64,000 nt of DNA. It comes from Tillus elongatus (taxonomy: Eukaryota > Arthropoda > Insecta > Coleoptera > Cleridae). Positions 1 to 11,792 of the stretch are shown one piece after another (position 1 is the first letter of the stretch; each line of letters opens with the position of its first letter). The notes under the pieces were generated by a model. It made no database searches and was not told the origin of the DNA. It saw nothing but the letters and a program-made list of their open reading frames with translations. The position numbers and the translations under genes were made by a program. Location: assembly GCA_964006375.1 (NCBI GenBank), contig OZ023267.1, positions 25,583,239 to 25,647,238 on the forward strand. The letters are read 5' to 3'.

Positions 1-720
1 ACTTTATAGGTGTATTTTTGCTGCAATTAGTATGCCGTACTGAAGAGCTCTAATGAGTTCGAAACCGCTCTACGGTACTAATTGTTGCGAGAATGCATCT
101 GGCCTTATATACTTTGTCCCTATATTAGGGTAGAAATGGGATAGGGCTAACAATTTACTAAATTGTTAGTTAGTCGTATACAGTCTCTATTTTTTAACAC
201 TTTGTGTTATTTGGAGCTGGCGTGACAACATACTACTTGGTTTCGCAACTAGGTGGCGGCACGTCTACCACTCACTTTGTGTTGAAAGGCTGACTACTAT
301 AGCCGTATTGCTTTATAGGTGTATTTTTGCTGCACTTAGTATGCCGTACTGAAGAGCTCTAATGCGAGCGAAACTGGTCTACGGTTCTAATTGTTGCGAG
401 AATGCATCTAGCCTTATATACTTTGTCCCTATATTACGGTAGAAATGGGCCAGGGCTAACAATTTACTGAATTGTTAGTTAGTTGTATACAGTCTCTATT
501 TTTTAACACTTTGTGTTATTTGGAGCTGTCGTGACAACATACCACTTGGTTCCGCAACTAGGTGGCGGCACGTCCACCACTCTCTTAGTGTTGAAAGGCT
601 GGCTACTATAGCCGTATTACTTTATAGGTGCTGCAATTAGTATGCCGTACTGAAGAGCTCTAATAAGTGCGAAACCGGTCTACGGTTCTAATTGTTGCGA
701 GAATGTATCTACCCTTATAG
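1..720 (+). repeat. 309-bp satellite array, 2.3 units
   Basis: A tandem repeat starts near positions 2, 311 and 620, so the period is about 309 bp. The units differ by point changes, and the third is broken near 720. Each unit contains a short direct/inverted motif around AACAATTTACTAAATTGTT. Related units occur in the opposite orientation at 12.8-13.6, 20.9-21.7 and 25.1 kb. The array runs off the left edge. The ORFs read through it are not credible genes. Confidence 0.85.
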
Positions 721-1034
721 TGAAGATAGAATCGATCGATCACAGATTTTGGAAACAGGAGTAGAGAACATTCCAAAGAAGCAAGAAGCATTGAATGTAC
801 TGGAGCTGCTCCACAAGTTTTTTGAATACCGGACGGTAGTTATAAGACTATAATTGATAAAATCTATGAACTGAAAAACATAGACAAAATGTAAAAACAG
901 AAACGCAGAAGAAATTTCGTTAAGTAAATACATATATGTATTTGTGTAAAATTTTTTTGCAACCCTTATGTCACATTCTAATGAATAATATATATGTATG
1001 TCTATAGCTACATATTTGCTGTCTTTTTTAGTGA
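721..1034. other. AT-rich spacer, nothing recognised
   Basis: I see no gene, RNA or repeat boundary here. A 72-residue minus-strand ORF has no motif and no sign of being coding. Confidence 0.5.
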
Positions 1035-1141
1035 TTTGTCATTAAGAAAATTGACTAATAGAGGTAGCGATCGTGAGACTTTTGGAAAATTTCTTAAAAT
1101 GAGCGCGAATTGGGGCTCCTAGAACCCAAACTCAAGGTCAG

Positions 1142-1224
<83 letters not shown>

Positions 1225-1375
1225 ATACAACCGATAACTCAAAAAATAGTTCACCAATAGAAACCAAATTTAGCAATTTCCTTGATTTTGTTCATAGCTT
1301 GGATGAGTTCGTTAGACAGTTTTGACAATCGAACACTTTTAGAAAAAAATGCAAAAAACTGCTTGAAAACGCAAT
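1035..1375 (+). repeat. (TA)-core interspersed repeat, 5' part
   Basis: This copy starts with the family's hairpin (a GTGATTT..AAAATTGACTAA type motif). It continues through the conserved 'gagact..aaatttctt..gagcgcgaatt' block into a (TA)n tract at 1150-1220, then the conserved 'accgataactcaaaaaata' block. The same order recurs at 11.6, 24.5 and 40.4 kb. Confidence 0.75.
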
Positions 1376-1439
1376 ATTTTTTAATTACCAGACGTATTAA
1401 ACTAAAACTTTAGACAAGGTCAGACAGAAAAATCAAGCT

Positions 1440-1529
1440 TATAAATATAAGCTAGAGACTCGGGTTAGTCAGAAACCTCCATAAGCGAAAAAAGATTGCG
1501 ATACCTTGAAATATCGCTTATCCAGGTTC

Positions 1530-1612
<83 letters not shown>

Positions 1613-1765
1613 ATTTATATATATGATATAAACATTGATATGAAAATTAAAACTGACCCTGGATATGTCTTATTCTAGAGGGCTTATTTGAAAAAAAAAT
1701 TTTCAAAACATAAAAGTTGTAATCTTTTAAATAGTAATTTTTTTCTACGAAAATTCACTAAAATG
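1440..1765 (-). repeat. (TA)-core interspersed repeat, 5' part, inverted
   Basis: The (TA)n tract at 1532-1625 is followed by the reverse complement of the family 5' block (gaccctggatatg.. to gaaaattcactaaaa). It faces the copy at 1035-1375 and makes a loose inverted pair. Confidence 0.7.
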
Positions 1766-2114
1766 TGCCGTTTCTTTTCTTTGAATCCACTACAATAACG
1801 CACTAGTATTGGAACAAGATCTTTTGAATCATCAAACAATGGCATTTTGTAAACACCCTCGTATATACACTTTTATATGAAGTTTAAGGTGTAAAATTGC
1901 TTTACCGCAACGTTTAATAAGATTACTTCATGTAGTGATTTGTGGTATAAACGCTTGTTAACTTTAAGCACGGCTACCATTCAACCGTACACAAGAGACA
2001 AATTCTATCTAATATTTTGCAACAAGCTCATTCACCGTTGTCCTATATCGGTGTCCTTTATATGCAAATCTTCAAGATCTTTTAACTTGCACAATACACA
2101 AAAACTCAAGTTCA

Positions 2115-2150
2115 TATATAAACAGCCAGATACCTCAAGGAACGTTCAGT
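2115..2150 (+). promoter_or_regulatory. TATA box and arthropod initiator
   Basis: TATAAA lies at 2117-2122. A TCAGT initiator at 2146-2150 puts the start A at 2148, 31 bases downstream, which is the usual insect spacing. The leader to the ATG at 2198 would be about 50 bases. This is a clean core promoter for the gene that follows. Confidence 0.75.
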
Positions 2151-2197
2151 CACAAATTTAATTTGGCTCAGCAAACTCGCGCTGTGATAAAGAAAAC

Positions 2198-2622
2198 ATG
2201 AAATTTAAATGGTTGAAATACATAGTGCTCAGTAGTGCTGTGCTGGCTGTATCTACAGGGATGGAGAAGGCTTCAATCTACATGGAGAGATCTGACTTTG
2301 ACGATCAAGCAGCCTCAGCCTCCGGTTACGTGTTTCAGAGTAACTCCGGAGGACCCGTAACCTTTTCCGGTTACAGCGATGCGTCCAGGAACTTAGCCAG
2401 ATTTGGAAGGCCACCGATTCCGCTCAGGGTGCACGGGGCGCAGCAATTACAACCCCAATCGACGCTTGGCCAAACGCAATTCGTCCCAGCGGGTGTGTTA
2501 CAGCCTCCGCTTCAACATTATGGGTATCATCATGGCGTTCCTGCTGATTATTCGACTTATGTTGTACCTACAATAGATCAGCGAGAGCTGCAGCAAGTTA
2601 ATCTGGCTACAACGCTAAATGG
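2198..2622 (+). CDS. Secreted Gly/His-rich DUF4779-like protein, exon 1
   Basis: This is coding exon 1 of a two-exon gene (2198-2622 joined to 9999-10785, 403 residues). The ATG follows a TATA/initiator promoter. Residues 1 to about 21 form a signal peptide (basic start, hydrophobic core, small residues STG), so the product is probably secreted. The rest is Gln/Pro/Tyr-rich, like cuticle or egg-matrix proteins. If the frame is read through, it stops at 2639-2641 just past a strong donor, GG|GTATGT at 2623. Two bases (GG) are left at the exon end, and joining to the A at 9999 makes a Gly codon and keeps the exon 2 frame open. The splice is inferred from sites and phase, not from a transcript. 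The function is unknown; a structural extracellular role is an inference. Confidence 0.85.
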
Positions 2623-3384
2623 GTATGTTTCTACGGGGTAGTAAGATTTATTTCAAACCAAAAATATAATTAGATGAATTATGAATGAATACAGAGGACG
2701 ATATTTTACGCTTAGCTCTAAAATTTTGTTGTTTTATTTTCTCTAACCGGTTTCGTCAGGTAAGAGAAAATTATAAAAATTAAAAAAAAATGTCTGCGAA
2801 AGGTTCTAGGACGGATAGTATACCAAAAAGTAAGTGTAGTTTATTTCATAAAACTATTTCCTAAAATGCACCCCTAATGAGCTACAGCCCCTATAAAGAG
2901 ACCCTGAAAATGGATTTTTGGCATTTCCTTCAAAACTACTAAAGATAGCGTAATAAAATTTGAGACAGGGGCGTAGTTTTTTATGAGAAATATATATTAT
3001 AATATAAATATTATTAATTTGTTAGAATCGTCATATTTCATTCAGACGCTTAACGTACAAGGGGGCTGGAATGGTTCAATTTTCATATGTTTCGTGTGCA
3101 TGGCTTTATCTAATTCATTTATCATAAATCTAAAATCCTCTTATCTTTTACATAAAAAACGCATTCTCATTCAAATGTTGTAAAGTTGACGGTTTTCTAG
3201 TAATTTGCAGTTGAATGTTGACGTGTTTTCAAGCTCTTTCAAGCATTTGTCCAAAATGCCTGCGAAAATCTTTTAAATAGGTTATGACATGAATTAAGCG
3301 AATGAGCAGGATATCAGATTTATATTGTTTGATGTATTTTTAGAACTGATATTTGAAAAATATATATAAGAAGAAAACATAAAA

Positions 3385-4165
3385 TAGGGTCAAAATTGGC
3401 AACATTTAGACAAAGAACTTGAATCTAATACGGGCTATGAAAATCAAATGTCTCAAGAAGGATGTTTTACAAACCCTGAAGTCTTAGTTTCAACCGTCAT
3501 TGTCCTTCATTTTACTAAAATGTTTCCAGAAAATTCATTTCAAATAGACCCTTTCTCTGATGCTTGACAGTAGCCTTAGCTATAGAGTTTATCGTTTAAT
3601 GGTATACAATTGTTGTCGAATTTTCGTAAAAAATCAATAAAGCTCAATATATCCGTTATTATACAAGATATAAAAAAATATTGTATACATTAATTATAGG
3701 GTGTCTTGAGCTACATCTTAAAAAATTATTTCTACAATCACAGGCTGGCCCATAAGTCATTGGTGATACAAATTTTCTTTAATCAAACACGCCTTATGTT
3801 ATTGCATTTGAGCATTTTCCATCGAAATATAATGCATGTTTGTAAGAAAAGAAATTCTGGATGCAGCAAGTGCGTTATGGTAGCGAAATTTGATCAAATG
3901 CTTAATATTTAAATAGCTCAATTTGCTATTAACCTATAAGGTTGACCAAGAAACGAGTTTTTTCCGGAACATTTTAGGCTTACTTTCGGATTTTTTTTAC
4001 ATTTTCAAACAATAAAGTTATTTTGATGAAACATGGCCCATTGTTTTTACCTTTTAGGTTATACCCAATTTGATGCCTGCTTTCTTAAAAAGAGACACAT
4101 ATTTGCTATTAAAAACATTTTAATGAAAATTCACTACCATAACGCACTTGCTGCGTCCCAAACTT
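3385..4165 (+). repeat. (TA)-core repeat, 3' portion
   Basis: This 5'-truncated copy starts near 'caaaattggcaacattt'. It ends in the family's terminal module of about 305 bp (3854-4160). That module has its own inverted ends, GCAGCAAGTGCGTTATGGTA at the left and its reverse complement at the right. Near-identical sequence is at 12.1-12.8, 26.7-25.7 (inverted) and 40.9-41.7 kb. Confidence 0.8.
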
Positions 4166-4849
4166 TTCATTAAACGTACTATGTACATTACAATATGTCT
4201 GTTGTCAGCAGTAAGAAGTACACTAGGGCTAATTTTATCGTGCTTTTCGTTTTGGCGATCGTCTTTCTAAAAAACTTAGCTTCTCTGGAGGGTGAAATGG
4301 ATTTAAATTTTTTACCATCGATCCTATTTAACCATACATATTTTTTTCCAGAATTATAAAATTCGTATGAGACCAAAAAAAGCATTGTAATTTGGCATAT
4401 GTATTTGGAAATTAACGGGAACATTTGGGGGAGAAACAGCTTGTTTTCTTGCCCCAATGTTTTGCAGGTGGATTGATCCCACCCTCGCTAACTAGTCGGT
4501 TTTGCTAATTAGCATTGGAAGAAGAATATGTTGAAGATGTGGACTGTATGTGTACTGTATTTATAACTCTAGGTGCACTTGATTCCAGAAGATTTTAATA
4601 ATACACTTTTTTATATTTATATATGTTGTATTGTTACTGTATACACTTTGAACTGAACATTTATTTACAATTTGCGGTTTTACACTTGATTTAATGGGTT
4701 ATTCAGGAGATTTCACAATCTTATTAGCTACTTGCTATTGCATTTAACTGCGCGTATACTTTCTAATTTCGAAGAAAACACTGACTTTTCACTGTAATAC
4801 TGTACGAACGGAATTTGTGTAGGAAGATTGGAGCTTGAACTGAAGTGGC

Positions 4850-5135
4850 GTAATCACACTAGCGATGTTTAGGTAGAAGATCGGGATCCTAGAAGTCCCA
4901 AAAAGCGATGAAGATGAGATTCGTTGTAGAACGGCACTGTAGAATTGAACTGGCTTAAACACACGAGCGATGTTTAAGTGGAAGATTTGGAACTCAAGGA
5001 GTGAAGGAGGAGCGAAGAAGATGAGATCTGGTGTAGAACTGACTTACACACGCGAGCGGTGTTTAAGTAGAAAATTGGGAACTCGGAGTCCCAAGAATTT
5101 AAGAAGAGAAGATCGAACGTACCTTTCGAAAGGCT
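4850..5135 (+). repeat. Tandem repeat of about 100 bp, three units
   Basis: The phrase 'agcgatgtttaagtagaaga' recurs at about 4861, 4965 and 5063 with related flanks, giving periods of 104 and 98 bp. The plus and minus ORFs over it are repeat-driven. Confidence 0.65.
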
Positions 5136-6843
5136 TGCTTTTATCGAGCTTTCGCGTAACGCTAGGTGACGTAGTTGACATAACATAATGTCAATAATAC
5201 ATAATGGCCAACTAGGTAGAAGCATTATTCCTAGTGAAGAAAATCCACTGGGTGCATCAAAATAATACGTCAAAGACAGCTAAAGCGATTTACAATAAAT
5301 GACCTAACGGTATATAAGTATTCTTTGTATGGCATTGCTCATGCGTAAACCTAATGCGATACAGACGTCTAGAGGATAAGGATTACCAGCAAATTGAAAA
5401 GGTTGTAAAATCCAGAGATAAATAGTTCCAGGTAGAAACTTAAAGGATATTGCAATCGAATAAAAGTAAAGAGACAGGGGCGTACCAATTATGTTTCTCC
5501 GACAACATTCTTTCACTACCTAAGTGGTGTTACCATTGCAGTAGTTGTAGACTAACCTCATGTTGGTATATTGGCATATTGGCCATGCGTCTGAGATATT
5601 GTACATAAAGTAAAAAAATGTTATTATACAGGTAGACTTTCCATTAGCGGTTTCTGAAGTACAGCTCACAATTGAATTCTGAGAATTCACGTACGTGGGT
5701 TTCTCGAAATTTCCAGTTTACTAAAAATATTGATGTTAGTATGGAACTTCCGGTTATACCGGAAGTAGACGTCAACTTACTTATTTCAAATAGAATATGG
5801 TGTTTTTTATTATGGATCTAGATTGTCCGCCAAATTATATGGTAGGTTCCACTAACATGTTATGTCATTTTTCTCAACCATTTTCGAGATATTTGACTTT
5901 CTCAAAAATTTCTTAAAAAACATTGTCACATTCACACACCTGTATCTCTCTCATTTTTCAACCTGAAGAGTTGAAATTTTAAAGTGCAAATTCCAAAGTG
6001 CTACAAAATATTTGGAATTTACTAAAGCTAGTACAAGCTAGACAGGGTGTCCGAAATAGACCGGTAAATCGTGACAACTTTAAAACCTAATAACTCTTTT
6101 ATTTGAAATAGAACACCCTATATTTTATAACGTTAGTTATAATAGAAATAAATTTTGAGTATACTAATTACAATATTGTAATAAGTTTTGCGTATTTTAT
6201 AGCGAATTTCGATAACCACATGATTTTATTTTATTCTAACTCAATTGTTGCAATAAACTTAAAAACGATAACATTTTTGAATGGAAAATGAACACGCCTT
6301 TAAAACGACATATTACAAGCCTATACTTTCCCTTTAAAAAATTGGGGTTTGCACCTGTCACTCGAAGGGGGTTGAAGGTAGGGATCGCATTTTTACGTTG
6401 AAAAATGTCAATTTATAATTTAAATTTGACGTATTTCGGGATTTTTTATAATAATGTACAGTAACCGAAATAATGAATTTATTCCCTTGGGGTTTTTATA
6501 ATTCATAGTATTCTTTGGCCCCCGAAAACGAGACACTTGTGACGCAATAAAGAAATGTTGTTTACACTGGCCAAATAGCCATTAAAAGTTTATTAATTAT
6601 GATAAGCTTAAAAGTTTTAAGTGGCGTTATCTAGATTCTCATATCGTCCACTGACTGGTATGGCTCCTAAGAATATTCTAGAGAAGAGTAAGAGACTGCT
6701 TCCTAGAGAATATCTTAAAAAAGCTATGCAGAAAGTAGCAATCTCTGTAACTACCCTTATTATGTGGGTATTTACCAGAAATAAGAAAGTTACGCGTCAT
6801 AATTTAGGGCACGTTACCTGAGATAAGTAAATGTTACCCTTTA

Positions 6844-7463
6844 GTAGTAGTAGTAGCAGTGCTGGGGAGGCTAACGCCAAGCAAGTAGGCCACAATGGGC
6901 CCTTTTTGCAAACCCCAGCAACCATGCTCTACTCTTCCTCGGTTCCGTCGCCAAACCGCCTCGACCTCGAGATGAAGGCCGTGGCGGTCTTCAATTGGAC
7001 GGTACTTACCTGATTCCCCTGCAGAGTCCTCAATCCGAACAATTCTGCTCAAAGACTCCCAAAAGCCTCGCATTCACGCAGGTAGTGGTGGGACGTTTCT
7101 TCAGCCTCGCCGCATTCCTGACAAATGAGATCCCTCTCTACGCCTATCAATGTGAGGTGTCTTCTAAAGGCGCAGTGGCCTGTCAGCACCCCAAGGATGC
7201 GGCAAAGCGTAGGTCGAGTCCTTCCGAGTAGCCAGACAGCTTTATCTCTGTCCGGCCCCTCCACGAAGTCCCTCGCCTGCCTGCAGCCACCAACCGACCC
7301 CCAGTGCCTCTCCATTGCTTCCTCGGTCCTCCTGTCTAAGGCGACAGAGACTGTCTTCCTACTTAGGCCTATCGCAGGCTCCAGTATTGCGAGATTATTC
7401 GCCACCTGATTCCCCGCTACGCCACAGTGTCCCGGAACCCACACCAGTTGCACCTCCTAAATA
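6844..7463 (-). mobile_element. 5'-truncated LOA/I-like LINE with 9-bp target duplication
   Basis: The 3' end of a non-LTR retrotransposon, read on the minus strand. The flanks TACCCTTTA at 6835-6843 and 7464-7472 are identical, so both edges are defined. The 3' end is a short (ACT)n tail at 6844-6858. The contents match the 3' part of the longer copy at 21.8-23.6 kb. The insertion lies in the host gene's intron and is antisense to it. Confidence 0.85.
7049..7453 (-). pseudogene. LINE ORF2 RNase H C-terminus (fragment)
   Basis: This is a 134-codon open fragment. Its start has the RNase H signature VWVPGHCGVAGNQVANNLA, with the conserved His and Asn of the family's last catalytic block. Near its end a Cys/His cluster (CQECGEAEETSHHYLREC) is typical of LINE ORF2 C-termini. 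Catalytic RT and the first RNase H residues are absent because the insertion is 5'-truncated, so it cannot be active alone. It aligns codon for codon with 23182-23592, but a stretch of about 18 residues after NNLA differs between the copies. Confidence 0.8.
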
Positions 7464-8147
7464 TACCCTTTAAGTGAGTGACTTCAAAGATAGTGATAAT
7501 AATAAGAAATTGCTTTTGATAAACGTACAAAACTGCTACAAAAACGTGTTTGGTTTCTTGTATTAAGTAAATAAAAACGACGTTGGATTATGGATCGCCC
7601 GTTATAAACCCAAACTGTTTACGCCCACATCAAAAAATTCCGGATCATACACGTATTTTTTAGGAGAAAGTCGTATCAGCAGCTTAGTTTACGGTAAAAT
7701 TGGCCTATTTATAAATTGTAAAACGTTTGTTCAATCGTCTGGAAGTAATAATCTTGAAAGTCCTCAAAGGATTCAGTGAAAGTAGCCGTTTGTAGGGTTG
7801 AACTTTCAAAATCCCAGTGATTTTTGCAAACCTTTATAAAAGTATTTACCCTCATCGTTGATTCAAATGATTGTAATATGTACGAGGGTATATTGACATC
7901 TAACTTGGAAACTTTCCAGTGAGCAAAATTAAACTTAGTTGCTGTGGTAATAACTGAGCTTTATAAATAAGCTGTCATATTAACACCAAAAAGGTAATTA
8001 GTGACACAACTTTGACATTTTTGAAGCTACGTGCCTGTAAAAAAATGGATTTTGATTAAAAAGTTGACGTTTAGAAATAATTAGGTGTAAAAATTTATTA
8101 AGTATTTATTTTTGAAAGGGGTCTCTAAGTAGAGATTGAAAACTGTG

Positions 8148-8790
8148 ATAAGCACTGATAAGTTCACTTGGAGAGCCCAAATCACTACAACATATATTTT
8201 GAAAGACCTGACGATCGTTTCACTAACAAAGTTAGCGTCATAAGAAGAAAAATTCAACTACTTACTACTAACGTCTCCTTTGATACTGAATCTTAGGTAA
8301 AGAACGATACCGAAAGAGAGACTAAATATAAGGCTAATTTTTAAGTGTGTTGTATTCTATTTGGCGGATGAGGTTTTTGAACTTCCTTTATCACTTCACC
8401 TGACAGGTTTCGGAATGTTTATCTGCATCAAAGACAGAGCGCAAACATGGGACTATAAACATGTGACGGAGCCCGGTTTAAGGAACTTTTGTTTTTTATT
8501 GTCCTACAAATATAAATATTTTGTACGCATCCAGCTTCGCTGGCTGTGTAAGATTTTTGATAAGTTTTAGATTTTCCTTATCAATGTGGTGGTTATTATC
8601 CAAAATATGTTGTGCCACGCATGACTTGTCTACACTACCGTATCTCAGCTATGCCAGATGTTCGAGAAACCTAGTCTCAATGGTGCTCTTAGATTTCCCA
8701 ACGTGTTTAAGATTACAATCTTCACAATCTATTTCATAGATACCCGACCTTTCAGTGGCTTTATCTTTATCTTTTGTATTTTAACTTTAA
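8148..8790 (-). mobile_element. Penelope-like element 3' fragment
   Basis: The minus-strand reading of 8520-8790 gives a degraded GIY-YIG endonuclease tail. Recognisable pieces are a Cys-Asp-Cys zinc-like block followed by 'H-V-G' and a 'CVAQHI..NHH' block, matching 60644-61072. Downstream, 8148-8260 matches the terminal repeat of the other Penelope copies, including a hammerhead-like core at 8208-8244. It abuts a LINE fragment at about 8790, a junction between two elements. Confidence 0.7.
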
Positions 8791-9510
8791 CTACAGGCCT
8801 ATTTCTCTCCTCTCAGTCGTCTCTAAAGTGATGGAAAAGTATATAAACACCCACTTACTAAAACTTCTTGAAAAACACAGTCTAATCCACGAGAGGCAGT
8901 ACGGATTCCGTCAGCGCAGATCAAGCTGACCTCCTTTCCTTTGTCACCCATTCTTGGAACAAGTCTATGCAACTACACGGTGAATCCCAGATTGTCGTTC
9001 TAGACATATCCAAAGCATTCGACCAGGTCTGGTACGTAGCGCTGCTTAATAAACTTTCGGCCTATGGCCTACCATCAAAACTCTGTACCTGTACAGCAAA
9101 TTTCCTCTCCAACCGGAGCATTGCTGTTGTCATGGATGGCCATTCCTCTACACTGTATCCAATTATTGCAGGAGTTCCTCAAGGTTCAGCTTTAGCCCCT
9201 ACCTTGTTTCTTCTCCACGTTAATCACCCCCTCTCTAGCACATCCAACCCAGTTCACAGTTACGCAGACGACAGCACCCTCCACTCAAATATACATTATT
9301 CTAAGCCTGTCTCTTTAGCCCAATTAGATGAGGATAGCAGACTCTTGGAGGATTCTGTCTACGTGGATCTCCAAAAAATATTAGACTGGGGAAGCAGAAA
9401 TCTTGTACAATTCAACCCCACCAAATCTCATTCTTGCTTTCTATTTCATAAGAGATACACCAGCCCTAGACCCACCACAATGAACAATCAATTTATTCAA
9501 CGTAATGAGT
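8791..9510 (+). pseudogene. CR1/Jockey-like LINE reverse transcriptase fragment
   Basis: This encodes an internal piece of a non-LTR reverse transcriptase. It starts with a 'YRPISLLSVVSKVMEKYI' type block and continues with 'VVLDISKAFDQVW' (first catalytic Asp, about 9000-9035), 'AGVPQGSALAPTLFLL' (about 9170-9215) and 'HSYADDSTLH' (the YADD active site, about 9258-9285). A frameshift near 8925 separates the first block from the open frame 8967-9536. The fragment lacks the endonuclease and the C-terminus. It is most similar to the copies at 14.1-15.6 kb and 61.9-64.0 kb. It is a dead relic in the host gene's intron. Confidence 0.85.
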
Positions 9511-9998
9511 CCTTTTTGTGCAAACGTATGATGTGAGTAACTTGGATTGTATGTCATCTTTGCACTGATTATTTGCCTAAGCTCGTAGGCCAGGTAAATC
9601 AAATTAAATTTTCCACGAAAACTATAAGTTTTTTTCGGGGAACTTTTGTATCGGCAAATCTCAAACGTATTTGGATAAAATTTGGCACATGGTTTGTACT
9701 ATAAACATTATATTTTCTATCAAATGATAGTTTCAGTCTAAAATTGACTTTATAATATTAAAAATATGTTGATGAAAATGTGCTACCATAATCAACCAGA
9801 CTGTTTTTAAATACCTTTCTATATTTTTTTGAAAAACGATTTTCTGAAAATATCGTGCTCTACCTCACTTGCTTTTTTAGGAATTATTCCTATTGCGGCA
9901 TGCACTGCCCTGATATCTAGCTACCTAGCTACCACGTCAAATTATTAAATCTTAAGTTTATTTTTATTGCAATGACTAGTATTAACCCAAAATTTCAG

Positions 9999-10785
9999 AG
10001 TTCCATTCCTTCCTGGAGGCCACCTTATAAGATATGGCGGCGGAAATGGCGGTTACGGAATAGGTGGCGGTCATGTAGGAGGTGGTTATGGAATTGGTGG
10101 TGGTTACGGTGGACTTGGAGGCATTGGAGGCGAATTAGCAAACGGTGAACACTTTGTTAAAGAAGGAGGTAAAAAGTACGACGAAGAAAAACACGCAAGT
10201 CACGGTGAAAAAGGAGAAACCGGATATAACACTGCAGAAGGCTTCCAGAAGGGTTCTCAGGGTAAACACGAAGAAGAGTCTGACAAAGGCTATCACAAAC
10301 AAGAAGGCGCTAACCGAGCCTCCCATCATGATGCCGGGGAACAGTATGGCAAAAAAGAAGAGGAAGCAAAAGGTGTGAAAGGTCAATCATTCAGTCACTC
10401 AAGCAGTCACAAAAAAGGCTCTAAAACTAAGGGATTCCACAAGACGTATCATAAAGATGAGTATAAGAAAGACCATACTTTCTATGATGAGGCTGATGAT
10501 AGGGGACATTATAACCAGTATGAAAATCATCACTCCAATCATGCTGCAAACCAGGGAGCAGTAGAGAAAGGTGAACGTTCTGAAGCAGGGTATAAGGAAC
10601 ATGAAAAGGGTAAAAAAGGCCATTCCGATGAAGGAAAATATATTGATCATGATAGTGTATTCAAGGCTGCTCAGGGGGAGAATGCTTATCATAATGATGC
10701 CTCTGAATATGCTAAAAATGCTGGAAAGGAAGCTCACGAACAACATGGATATAATGAACACCAGTCAGAAAAATACGCTCTGTGA
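9999..10785 (+). CDS. Secreted Gly/His-rich DUF4779-like protein, exon 2
   Basis: This exon opens right after a good acceptor (TTTCAG, 9993-9998). It completes a Gly codon from exon 1 and runs open to TGA at 10783-10785. It begins with a glycine-rich stretch of repeated GGGY/GGYG units (10030-10130). The rest is a charged Lys/His/Glu/Tyr-rich tail with repeated 'HHKDEYKKDH'-like and 'YNEH' motifs. This tail composition and the 'KGFHKTYHKDEYKKDH..DDRGHY' pattern fit the insect DUF4779 family, assigned from memory of the pattern and not searched. The protein is low-complexity, so homology claims should be cautious. Two minus-strand ORFs opposite it (10135-10386, 10399-10761) are shadows of the A/G-rich coding strand. 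Confidence 0.85.
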
Positions 10786-10881
10786 TATGTCTCTTATAAG
10801 CTAGTACACACTTTTGTTCTCATTTTTATTTAATATGTTGTATTGTAAATAAGTTATCTATATATTTATATGCAGGAAATC

Positions 10882-10887
10882 AATAAA
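10882..10887 (+). promoter_or_regulatory. Poly(A) signal AATAAA
   Basis: AATAAA lies about 97 bases after the stop codon at 10785, a plausible 3' end for the two-exon gene. Confidence 0.6.
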
Positions 10888-10889
10888 CA

Positions 10890-11570
10890 TTTCTAAGCAA
10901 AACTATGTTTTAATCAACTATTGCTTATAACAAATACATATGTGTACCTTTTCGTTCGCCTTTCGAGAAATTAATATCCTCGCTTTTAAAAACTGTGTAT
11001 GTAAAATAAAAGGCACTTCTAATCATTTTGCAAATGTTTGTGTGAAATACATTGGATGAAAGTAAAAAGAAATGCTAAAAGTTTAATTTTGTGGAGGCTA
11101 AAAGCTTAGTTTTTCTTCACATGGAAACTTAAAAATTTATAACAGATAATAAAGAGACATTAGTCAAAACTTTTTTCTGATAAATCTGTTATTTTTGTTT
11201 ATCACGTTTCAGTTAAAATTCACAATTATTTGAGCTTATGAAATTTAATCATATTTAAAAAGTCAGAATGGGAGAAACGTACATTTGATTAAAAAATATG
11301 TATTTTTGAAGATTATAGAGTTGACGTATCCGAGCATTTCGTCTAAACACATATCGCTCAAATTTTAATGAATTAATTCCATAATTTTGCCGCTAACTGT
11401 ATTATGTTAAACACGTTCATTTTGACGTGTATTAATTATATTTTATATGAAATTTCAAATAAACTGTGAAATTTGTTGATTGTTATCTGGTGGTTCCATT
11501 TGATAATGTTCTGAAACTTATTTTTATGCCAATTTTAGAGCTTTATTTGTGTTCGCACTCAATTTTTGTA
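10890..11570. other. Intergenic AT-rich DNA, nothing recognised
   Basis: No gene or repeat family from elsewhere in the window is visible here. Confidence 0.5.
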
Positions 11571-11574
11571 CTTT

Positions 11575-11698
11575 TAGTGAATTTTCTTTAAAAAAACTCA
11601 CTAATGAAGAGATCCCGACTTTTGAATTTTGAAAAAATTTCTTCAAATAAACGCTATCTAGGCTCCCCAGAACACATATCCGGGGTCAGTTTCAATTT

Positions 11699-11792
<94 letters not shown>

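Larger units (their letters stand above)
2623..9998 (+). other. 7.4-kb intron carrying mobile elements
   Basis: The donor GTATGT is at 2623. The acceptor is AATTTCAG, ending at 9998. The phase is 2, and the two flanking exons are open in the matching frame. The intron holds a (TA)-core repeat end, a 100-bp tandem repeat, a 5'-truncated LINE with target duplication, a Penelope fragment and a CR1/Jockey-like LINE fragment. The stretches 2640-3380, 5140-6830 and 9510-9990 hold nothing recognised, apart from common short insect repeat motifs such as 'gggtgtccgaaatag' near 6046. Confidence 0.8.

Noticed and set aside
1094..1276. Ile-Tyr repeat ORFs over TA tracts (also 1496, 11604, 19755, 24000, 24574, 28263, 32670, 42649)
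   Set aside because: (TA)n has no stop codon in any frame, so these ORFs are automatic.
10135..10761. Phe-rich minus-strand ORFs opposite exon 2
   Set aside because: They mirror the A/G-rich Lys/Glu codons of the real exon; there is no promoter or splice context.
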